Part shown: piece by piece, positions 36,833-45,910 of the stretch
How positions within the stretch are numbered: the stretch's first letter is position 1
How the letters are laid out: each line of letters starts with the position of its first letter
Origin: Malurus cyaneus samueli
Taxonomy: Eukaryota; Chordata; Aves; Passeriformes; Maluridae
Length of the DNA stretch: 64,000 nt
Direction: 5' to 3'
Assembly (NCBI GenBank): GCA_009741485.1
Contig: CM019215.1
Span: 76,499,082 to 76,563,081 of the forward strand
Position numbers and translations under genes: made by a program
The notes under the pieces: generated by a model
Database searches by the model: none
What the model saw: the letters and a program-made list of their open reading frames with translations, nothing else
Told to the model about the DNA's origin: nothing

Positions 36833-38110
36833 TGTCATGGTTTTACTTAGTCTGATTTTTTTTGGTGGTGGGGGATGGGGATCAAGAAACCACAAAGATG
36901 GCTGCTGTGAGGAAGTTCTATAAGCTTTCTTCTTCTTCTCCAGAAAGGGAGCCTGCCCCCCTCCTGTGTTTCAGAGCCAACCCATCATTGGTTCTGAGGT
37001 TGATGGACAGGCTGACCATCAGGCCTGGCCAATTACACAGGATAGTTACACCTCTGTGATGACGTATTTGTAGTATTTAAAAAGAATTCAAAACAGATAG
37101 ATGCGGCCGCCATGTTTAGCTTAGTTAATAGCATGTAATTTTAGTATCTTGCACGAGAAAAAAACAGAGCAAGAAGGTGAAGAAATATAAGAAAAAAAAA
37201 AAACCTAAAAATCACAAAACAATAAAGAAAAGCTATGCCTTTGCTGTAGTTCTCAAACAAGCTTAAAAAAAAAAAAAAGTTGTTCTTAAAAATAACTATT
37301 TCCATCATATTAAAAAAGACCTGTATAGAAAAGTAAAGCAACCTTGCTATTAAAGAAAAAAACCCTAGCCTTTGAAGACTAAACAATTTTGATTATAAAA
37401 CCAAAAAATAAAAGAAAAGAAGTTTACTCCCCCCACGACGTTTTGATATAAAAGAAGCTGTGTTTTGTGTTCTACCAAGAAGTTTGTAATAATCAGACTC
37501 ACGTCACTGAAAAAAACAACATAAACCTTAAAAGACATTTCTTTTCTTTTCTCCTGCGAAGTAAAGAAATTCCTTTTCCTCCTATTAGCAGTTTACACTG
37601 ACTATTTCTAAGAAAAGACACATCCCACAGCTAGAACTGTAAGAATGTTTTCTCCTACAATACTTAGACAACAGCTAAGTATTTTAATCTGTATTAAACT
37701 TTCATTCCTACCCCCCTTTGTGTGAAAGACAACATAGAGAGAGTGAAGAAGCATTAGAGACCTAAGAAGAGATGAGTCCCCGAGAAAGTGTAACAAGTGT
37801 CTTAAAATGTCCATTTTATTTTTTCTTCTCTTTATAAATATCCCTATCTCTGTTTTCCCACCCAGTGTCATAATACTTTTTTTTTTAGTAGTGTGTAGTA
37901 ATAAATCTATTTTGCAACTTAAATTATACAACCTATCTAACTATCTTTGTAAAACACATAAATATCTTTTCTCCCAATTATGTTTATCTCAAAACCATAA
38001 ATATCTCAAATTAAATTTTCGCTCTCCCTTTCTCACTCCGGTGGGAGGAAGGGAGGGAACGTCGTAAGTACAGTACTTGTAATTCTGTTTGCACAGTTCA
38101 AGCCACAACA
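36833..38110 (+). mobile_element. Solo LTR (copy A), endogenous retrovirus, G-to-A enriched
   Basis: About 1.28 kb, starting TGTCATGG and ending CCACAACA. It is collinear with the copy at 51250-52522. Shared landmarks are CACAAAGATGGCTGCTGTGA near the 5' end, a CRE-like TGACGTA (37060-37066), and a polyadenylation signal AATAAA (37900-37905) placed so that the plus strand is the sense strand. From about 37060 onward it has many A where the other copy has G: GCAAGAAGGTGAAGAAATAT here against GCAGGAGGGTGAGGAGATGT there. The first 230 bases are much less affected. No target-site duplication is evident (GGCAA on the left, TTTCT on the right). No primer-binding site or gag/pol sequence follows, so it is a solo LTR. 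Confidence 0.9.
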
Positions 38111-40227
38111 TTTCTAATATTTCCACCCGATTAAACTCAAAAAGAAAAAATCAAACTTTAAACCCACGACAGGCAAACATTATTTAAACACTTCCTATTT
38201 TTCAAGCTTTTCAAATTTCACATGTTTAAATACCAAAGACCTACCATTCAGAAAGAACCCCCCCTTCTGAAAGCACCTACAAGGTCACGGATATTCTGAA
38301 AACCTTTAACATCACGGTGGAGTAATATTAAGACCATGCATTTTAGAGAAATAGAGAAATATTGCATCGCATTTTTAAATATAAGGTCAACATCCAAACT
38401 TTAAAGAATAAATTTAAAGAACACAGTTTTTTTAAGCATAAACTTTTAGTTGTTTTAGTAGTATTTTCAGATATATTTGTATTAGGAGTCATGATTTAAA
38501 ATGAAATTTAAATGTAAAAAAAATAAACTTTTGGATTCAAGTGATGGCTCACTACTTTACACAAGAAATTTTAGTAAGTAATGACTTCACTAACTATTAA
38601 CTGAATATAATTACTTTCAATAATACATGAAAAAGAGTTGAAATGGTAAAAATGGGAAGTCAGAGAAAATGTTTTCAGAGTCAATGTGAACATTGTTATA
38701 AGATCAGAGACAGTATAAGTAATTTTGTAAGACCATTACAGAAAATTACTTAAAAAAATTTAACCAGAAAATGCTGAACATATTGAATATTAAATAGAAA
38801 ATGTACCCATAAATAAGTTTTCATAATCAGTTTCATTATGTAATGTACATATATACCAAGGGTTGCACATAGCTTTAGCATAATTTAAAAAAAACATTAG
38901 AAATATTTTAGATAACAAAGTTTTTAAACTTCATTGACAACTACCCTGTGAATTATTAAGTAAAATTCCATTAGACAGTCACAACATTTTGACCATATAA
39001 ATGTAAAATCACTTAAAGTCTAAAATTGCTTAAACATTTTCTAGAGCCAAGAAGGGATATATTTGCAGTTCTTGGAGAAATCAGGTAGAATAAGCATGGT
39101 GCTAACTGTATCTCAGTTTGAAGAAGTTTCTCTGGGGAGGAAAAATCAGCTTCATTCAAGAATGTCAGGTTATATGAGGCACATCTTAGTGATAAGCCAG
39201 CAAATGTTTTGCATGAGAAGGTTTTTTGCAACTTGTAAAAACAGGGTGGTAAAGAAGTCCTGTATGAAATGGTTAGTTGTCTTTATCCATAAGTCAGTGG
39301 TTCTATTGATTTGATAAAGTCTGAAATATCATTAATTATACTCTCTGGACACAGAATCATACCAGAAGGGAACTTGAGAGTGAGAGTGATGGTATACTGA
39401 ATTTTAAATCGCCTTGCTGGTACTCTCTTAATTTCCATTGCTGGACAATTACCAACACATATTTTGAGAGGCAAATGCAAAGTGGGAAAATATAATATAT
39501 CATGTACAAAGGACTGACATTTAAAGGAATATCTATGTAATCTAAGCAACCCTTTATGAATATGGTATTCTGAAGCACACAGACAAGGATTATTGAACCT
39601 GGATATTAAGCAAACTCAAGTTTGAACACTGGATCATTAGTGTGAGCCATACTGCATTAGTGATTCTATTGATTGGTGGTTATTATTGAAGTTAATTTTG
39701 TTGTCTGATAATGATTGGGTAATTACTTAGGGTCAATGAATTCACATTAATCAAATGCTGACTGTGGAAATGACCATGGGAAATATGTAAAGATGACCTG
39801 GCTGACTACTACTGGTAATTATTAATATTTCTAGCTATTAAACTTTCTCAAAGGCAAGCCAATAAATTTATTCTAGTCTAGTAATTTGTCTACTCAATGC
39901 CTTCAGCATTGTACATAGGAAGTCAAAATCAATGGTCTTAATACAAATAACATTGAAGTCTTACATATATGATTTTATCATTTGGGAGGGAGAACATAGT
40001 TCAAACTGTGACACTTGTACCTTAGGAAATTTTTGTTCTTGAAACAAATTTCTAGAAGATCCCTTCAGTTTCCAGCTAAGAAAGCATATGCAAATAGAAG
40101 GAAATAAAATAAAAACTTAGATGAAATAGCATCATTTTTATTAAAATGAAAACCTAAATCCTAGTATCTTGGGAGATCATTTTGGGCCTCCTGAAAGCTT
40201 TCAGTTTGTCCTCCCAATTAGTCATTA
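38111..40227. other. AT-rich unique sequence, no gene seen
   Basis: Strongly AT-rich with short frames on both strands, none supported. No internal retroviral sequence follows the LTR on its left. Confidence 0.6.
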
Positions 40228-40439
40228 TCACATCATAGATTCCAATCACCCTCCTCAAGCAGTGCCAGCTAGAACAGTTTGCCCCAGACAATATCTAATC
40301 AAGCATTGAATATTTCCAGGGTTGAAAATCACACAACCTCATTGAGCAATCTGTTCCAGTATTTGACCACTTTCACAGTAAGAATAGCTTTTTTTTTCAT
40401 TTTTATATGTAATTTCCTATATATCTCTTTGTGGCCACT
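40228..40439 (-). mobile_element. CR1 LINE 3' fragment
   Basis: The plus strand carries the antisense CR1 order: CATCATAGATTCCAATCACC, CCTCCTCAAGCAGTGCCAGC, TTGAATATTTCCAGGGTTGA, CACACAACCTCATTGAGCAA, TCTGTTCCAGTATTTGACCA, CTTTCACAGTAAGAATAGC. It is non-coding 3' sequence, moderately diverged, and cut on the right by an LTR remnant. Confidence 0.8.
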
Positions 40440-40494
40440 TGTGCTGGTTTCGGTTGGGGAGAGTTAATTTCCCCACCTTTATTTTCTATTGCAA
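40440..40494 (+). mobile_element. 55-bp remnant of an ERVL-type LTR 5' end
   Basis: It starts TGTGCTGGTTTCGGTTGGGG and continues AGAGTTAATTTCCCC, which resembles the 5' terminus of the ERVL-type LTR family common in songbirds. It is bounded by the direct repeat CCACT (40435-40439 and 40495-40499), the 5-bp target-site duplication size expected for ERVL. The rest of the LTR is missing, so either an internal deletion occurred or the flanking repeat is coincidental. Confidence 0.45.
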
Positions 40495-41129
40495 CCACTT
40501 TATGAAAGAAAAAGCTGACCTTTATAAACATCTTGTTTAATGTCTACACAAACCAGCATCATAACTTCTGTCTTTTACATAGCCTGAGAATTCCCAGTAG
40601 CTGATTTTATAAGCATGAATCTGTATATGCTTTTTTTTTTTTTTTCTCATTCTAAATTACTCTGATTTTCCAACCATATTAATGTAGTTGGGTTTGTCCT
40701 GACAGTTTCATGTTGGAATGTCAACATATGCGAAAGGCGACCTTTTTAGAAGTAAGGTTTCTATTTTGACATTGTATTCTTTTAGCATAGACTAAGGATA
40801 TGTATCTGTATGTATCTATATCTATATCTAAATATACTGCATAGAGACAATTTTAAACATGGGGAATTCACCATGGGCATCATTGTTACCCTCACTCCAC
40901 CAGATCAGTGCATATCGCTGATTTGGCACCTTGGTTTTTTGAAAAATCATCACCTCTAGGGGCAAAGATGCGCATGTGCAGCCCCATGGGATGTTCAAAG
41001 CCAGGCCAGGCTTGCAGGTCTCATGGGGTGAGAGCAAAGGCCGCACTATGCCCCACATGTCCGTGGCAAGGCAGTCAAGGGTTGGCACTGTGCAGTGACA
41101 CTGGGTGAGCTCTGAAATATACTCCCAGC
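40495..41129. other. Unique sequence, no gene seen
   Basis: A T run lies at 40631-40645 and a small TCTATA-type patch at about 40801-40836. A GC-richer patch at about 40950-41110 has no recognised identity. Confidence 0.5.
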
Positions 41130-41410
41130 AAAAAATAACCCAGCTGCAGGAGGATAATTAGAGTAATTTGGTGACTTGAATTTTGTGGTTGAGGGAAGCT
41201 CGGGCCCAACAGTATTTAAGATTTTATGAATTCAATCTGCCTAATGAGGTGCAGCAGAGGTGACAGCATCCCTAGTGCAAAGTGTGTATTTAATTTTGAC
41301 AAGTTATGCATGGCCAGCAACAACAGCAATTTCCTTTTGACAAGCATTATTACTTATAAATCACACTGGTGGCACAGCAGCATTAATACAAAAGGATGCG
41401 CAGATTAAGC
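41130..41410. promoter_or_regulatory. Candidate conserved non-coding element
   Basis: A complex, repeat-free stretch with homeodomain- and octamer-like words: GGATAATTAGAGTAATTTGG (about 41150), TTATGCATGGCC (about 41304) and GCATTATTACTTATAAATCA (about 41344). No supported open frame. The regulatory role is inferred from composition only. Confidence 0.3.
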
Positions 41411-42105
41411 AAAAGCTACCCGATCCTATTCCCAGCCCTCATCCCACAGGTACTACAGGCACCCGTTAGCTTTGGTCCCTTGGCAGACGGCACCCATTTT
41501 ATTCTTCTCTTGTGGAATGCTGCATCCTTCCCTTTGCTGTAACTGGTCTGGACAGGCTGTGGGAGGACTCCTGGCACCGAGGGAGGCTCAGGGATCCCAG
41601 GGCCATTGAGCTCAGAGGTCTTTGCTATATTCTCTTGAGAGGGACCAATCTGATTTTTATTTATGCCTCAGCATGTGTTGTACATGAAGTGAGGGATTAC
41701 TCCAGGGGCTGTGCAGGTGCTGCGAGCCCTGTCCCGGGGAGGCTTTGCCTGAGCAGCCGATCAGGGCCGAGAAACCTTCCACGGTCGGGCTGCGAGCGAC
41801 CCCTCCTTGCCGGTGGGACAGATCCTCGAAAGTCCGGGAAAAAGTCTCCGGGAAATTGGAGGGGCCTTAGAACATAAAAGCAATGAACTGCGACACAAGA
41901 GGAACACTTTTCTTTGGGTTTCTTGGAGGGAGCGGGGGGCTTGCCCCCAGGGTCAGCTTGGCCCCCTCGCCTTTTCCTCCCTGCGCTCCTGCTCCTTCCC
42001 TGGCTGTTCCCTGCCCGTCCCTGCCCTGCTCCGCTTCGCCGCTTCCCCGAGGCAGCTCCGTGGGGCCACAGCCCCGGCCCCGACAGCCGCTCCCCGAGTG
42101 TCCCG
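41411..42105 (+). mobile_element. GC-rich, CpG-bearing block, probable LTR-derived left part
   Basis: CpG density rises from about 41690. Near 41865-41890 a retroviral-LTR-like arrangement is visible: GGGGCCTTAGAACATAAAAG (TATA-like), then CAATGAAC (a one-base variant of a poly(A) signal), then AGGAACACTTTTCTTTGGGT and a GC-rich stretch ending in the minisatellite. I cannot fix the 5' boundary or find a target-site duplication. The 121- to 380-codon frames through this area follow from the stop-poor composition and the tandem repeats. A promoter CpG island is an alternative explanation. Confidence 0.35.
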
Positions 42106-42402
42106 GAGCCACGGCAGGGACAGGCCAGGGACAGGGACAGGCCAGGGACAGGGCAGGGACACGGCAGGGACACGGCAGGGACAGGGCAGGGACACGGCAG
42201 GGACACGGCAGGGACAGAGCAGGGACACGGCAGGGACAGGGACATGGACACAGGAGGGACACGGCAGGGACATGGCAGGGACAGGCAGGACACGGCAGGG
42301 ACACGGCAGGGACAGGGCAGGGACAGGGGCAGGGGACATGGGGACAGGGGACACGGCAGGGACAGAGCAGGGACACGGACAGGGCAGGGACACGGCAGGG
42401 AC
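42106..42402. repeat. Minisatellite 1: about 11-bp GGGACACGGCA-type units
   Basis: About 300 bp of units GGGACACGGCA with variants GGGACAGGGCA, GGGACAGAGCA and GGGACATGGCA, plus some 12- and 6-bp derivatives. It is open in several frames, giving Gly/Thr/Arg/Gln-rich peptides (GRDTAGT, GQGRD) on the plus strand and Cys/Pro/Val-rich peptides on the minus strand. I read these as by-products. A strong G-quadruplex motif lies at 42326-42350. Confidence 0.95.
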
Positions 42403-42407
42403 ACGAA

Positions 42408-42739
42408 GGCACACCCAGCCCGTTCTTGGCCCATGTCAGGCACACGCAGCCCGTTCCTGGCCCATGTCAGGCACACCCAGCCCGTTCCTGGCCCATGTCA
42501 GGCACACGCAGCCCGTTCCTGGCCCATGTCAGGCACACGCAGCCCGTTCCTGGCCCATGTCAGGCACACGCAGCCCGTTCCTGGCCCATGTCAGGCACAC
42601 GCAGCCCGTTCCTGGCCCATGTCAGGCACACGCAGCCCGTTCCTGGCCCATGTCAGGCACACGCAGCCCGTTCCAGGCCCATGTCAGGCACACCCAGCCC
42701 GTTCCTGCGCCCATGTCAGGCACACGCAGCCCGTTCCTG
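42408..42739. repeat. Minisatellite 2: 31-bp unit, about 10.7 copies
   Basis: The unit begins GGCACACGCAGCCCGTTCCT and ends GGCCCATGTCA (31 bp). Copies start at 42408, 42439, 42470, 42501, 42532, 42563, 42594, 42625, 42656, 42687 and 42719 (partial). Most differ by 0-2 bases. Copies 1, 3 and 10 carry ACACCC for ACACGC, and copy 10 has one extra base. Because the unit is not a multiple of three and contains no stop in any forward frame, all three plus-strand frames stay open and cycle through the same 31-residue peptide. High copy identity implies recent expansion or homogenisation. Confidence 0.95.
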
Positions 42740-43025
42740 TTCGCAATCCCGCCCGCAGCCGCGCAGGCTCTCGCAGTTCGCAGCGCACTCGCTCCGTGTG
42801 CCGAACTGCCGCCGGGCTGCAGCGGGGAGGATCTGTCCCGCCGTTCTGGTTCTCTTTCCTCCTCCCTTTTTCCCTCTCTGCTCCTTTTTCTACCCCTCTG
42901 CGGTAGGAACAGTTACCCTTATTTATCAATAAACAGTTCTCATATATGATATTGCCTCGTTCGCGCTTTATCTTCGTCCGAGAAATCTACCAAAAAGAAT
43001 CGTCGCCGACTTCCCTTTTACAGCG
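42740..43025 (+). mobile_element. Probable LTR 3' part (U3/R/U5-like) right of the minisatellite
   Basis: A CpG-rich stretch (about 42745-42840) is followed by a pyrimidine-rich tract (42846-42897), GCGGTAGGAACAGTTACCC, TTATTTATCAATAAACAG with a polyadenylation signal AATAAA, and a CpG-bearing tail TTGCCTCGTTCGCGC ... CGTCCGAGAAATC ... CTTCCCTTTTACA. This order is typical of the R-U5 end of a retroviral LTR. Together with 41690-42105 it may be one LTR whose U3 contains the minisatellites. The end near 43022 is inferred from a terminal CA only. Confidence 0.4.
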
Positions 43026-44258
43026 GGACGGGACATCAGTATTTGGGGAGGCCTTGCTGGGGAAAGAGAAAGCAGGATTGTGGGAGCGCCCAAGGAGCAG
43101 CTCCCAGACAGCCTCAGTAACAATGCACAGCGGAGAGATTGTAAGTGTACAGGGCAGAACTATGGCCTCAGTCATTAAGTCACTAGGTAGCCTTTCAGGC
43201 TGGGTATCACACTTTTACAACATGGCAAAAAAAGTCTTATTACTCTGGAAACATTCACATCAGGAAGTTTGAAAAATCATCTTAAAATTACATTTCTTCT
43301 TAAACCGGATAATTTATATGAATATTAAGAGCTAAAGCACCCACCAATTTGAAATACCTCTTTTCACCACAAGCCAGTTTTGTGTAAAACAAGTTTTCAG
43401 TGGTTGCAGCTGCCTTTCTGTGATTTTATTTTCATGCCTTGGATGCCTCGTAAATGTCTTGAATGTCTCTTAACATGATTCTTTTTGCAAGTAAAACCAT
43501 GTTGTTGAAAGGTTCAAAAGGAAAAGAAACCTCAAAAAGGTACTGTTCTGTCTAGCAAAGACTTGTGTAAATACTGTAACAATATTTCCCTAACATCACT
43601 TCAGGATAAAGTAAGAACTATGTTATTGTGTATTTTAATAACAACAATGAAATTTTGAAATCATATAACCTTGGAGCAGCAACAGCTGTTTACTTTCTTA
43701 TTGAGAAATGGGAAAGAGGAATTTTTTCTCCCTTCATGTGATTTAGCCAAAGATGAAGTTCCATGCAGTTTTTAGGACAATATTTTAAATTCTTTTTACA
43801 TATGCATGCACATATGTTATTTTGACCAAGTCACCTCGATTGGAAAAGCCAGCAGAGATGTGCTGCCATGGGATCACTATCACTCTCTAGTGTTATGACA
43901 CCACTCTGACTGCTTTTCTCACCACGAAATGAAGGGGGACACCAAGCCCTAAAAGGGCTGCGCAGAACTAGTACCTGTCATAAGGAAACAGCATTCTTAT
44001 TTGCTACTGTAAGAGCTTAGTGCTCTTAGTCCCTGTAAAATGACCATCTTCTTTGTCTTGACAAGGGGTTATAAAGCTATTATTACTGGGCAAAACTGTT
44101 AAAGGGTATTTGTCATCTTGATGATGAAGCTGCAATTGTAATCACCTGATAGATATGGTTCTTCTCCTTTGTTTGTCTGCATCTGTAAAGGTCAATCTGT
44201 ATGTGTGCTCCAAATCTTTATTTGTATCTGTATCTAATCTATATCTATTAATAAGTGT

Positions 44259-44306
44259 ACATTTTAATTTATATTGTTACTTACATTTTAATTTATGTTG
44301 TTAGTC
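44259..44306. repeat. 24-bp imperfect tandem duplication
   Basis: ACATTTTAATTTATATTGTT (44259) is followed by ACATTTTAATTTATGTTGTT (44283), with few differences. Confidence 0.8.
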
Positions 44307-45870
44307 TCTATATTACTCTTAATTATATTTCTGTATATAAAGTAATCTTCCAGAAGTCATTGACAATCATAACAATCTCTACTTTTATCTGCTGAATCAC
44401 GTAATTTAAAACTCAAATCTTTCCTGTTTAATGATACAATGAACTAGATGTAATTTAAACATGGAAAGGTAAAAGTTTTAGCCTAGCAAACAATGAGGGT
44501 TATGAACATAGGAATAGTGTATGTAGCATAAAAGAATCATGAAGAATTACTGAATTTCTGAAGAGAAAAATCTCAGCAATGCAAGCTCATCAATAATGAT
44601 CATTACAGAAGAAAATGGAAATTTAGGTATCTTGGTTCATAATAAAACTAGCAATAAGAACAATTCATTCATGTAACAGAAGTCATTTAAACACCTCATA
44701 ACTACTGTGAATAGATGCAAGGGCTTTTGACAGAAGTAGCACACCAAATTATTTCATCTTGTGAGGAAAAAAAAAGAAAAAACTGAAACTTTCTGTCTGA
44801 CCTTGTTAATTTTTGTGCTCATGGTTAATTAGGAGAAAATCCATTGAAATAAAATTCCACCAAGTTTTCTGGTTGTTTGCCATAGTTTCACCGAGATGTT
44901 TTGTGCTTTTAAATTCAATTTCATTATGTATAGCAAAGCTAAGTTAAAAGAAATCTTTAAGTCAGACAAAAAGTAGTATGACAAACAATATTTTCATGAA
45001 ACTGATGAAAACAAAAGAATGTAACCAGAGCTGTGACAAAATAGCTAATGTCCTGCCTCACAGTGTGAAAATTTTCAGTATACCAAAGCAGAAAATAGAA
45101 ATTAATTCCACACACTTCTGCCTTTGGGAACTGTAATTATTCATTTAAGCTTGTAGATAGAAATTTCAATACAAATTATTTATACATTCAGATTCTACGT
45201 AGGTCCTTCAATTTTATAGAGAGTAATATATGACATGAATTCTCATACTATGTAGACCAAATACATTGTTTGTTAATATCCACATAAACTAATCTGGTAT
45301 GCACTTAAATTCCTTTTTAAAAAGATTTTTCATGGTTTTACAGAGAAAACTTTGAGAAGAAAATCTGCTTAACAAAGGGAGTAGTAATATAGTTTTATCT
45401 GTAAGGGGACACATGGATCAACTTGGACTGCTGGTGTACATGGTAGGTGGTTAAAGTCAGCAGTCATGAATTTCTACTTTATATTGCACTTTTCTGTTCA
45501 TTTCCATGGGAATAGAGAAACTACACAAACACCTTAAGACACAATTTTCTGCTTTAAGGATTTAAAGAGCTTTTTAACATCAGGTTATGGGTAGCTTTGG
45601 CAAACTGACAAACGTACAGGAAAATATCAAATACAGTTTTAGTACCCATTTTCAGCTAAAAAGCTAAAATAAGTATTTTAGGACTAAGCACAGTTAAACC
45701 AAATATTTGTAGTAAAACTACACAGACCAGCAACAGGTACACACAGAATACAGTATGTAAAGATGTTGATGATAAGGGAAGTGTTAACAAAATTCAAGGT
45801 CAGACCAAATAAGCGTATGGTGCAATGTGAAATAAAGCATTATACTAGTGATTTTCAACTTGACTGAATG

Positions 45871-45910
45871 ATATATAAAATAATATATATATACGTATAT
45901 AATTATATTC
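45871..45910. repeat. (TA)-rich microsatellite
   Basis: ATATATAAAATAATATATAT followed by ATACGTATAT; short and imperfect. Confidence 0.85.

Noticed and set aside
37104..37111. GCGGCCGC (NotI-like) word in LTR copy A as vector contamination
   Set aside because: Copy B has the related GGGCGGACGCCATG at the same LTR position, so it is native LTR sequence.
41807..42949. Open frames of 330-380 codons on the plus strand and 192-259 codons on the minus strand as a protein gene
   Set aside because: They exist in several overlapping frames at once because minisatellite units lack stops. Composition is purely repeat-driven and no domain is visible.
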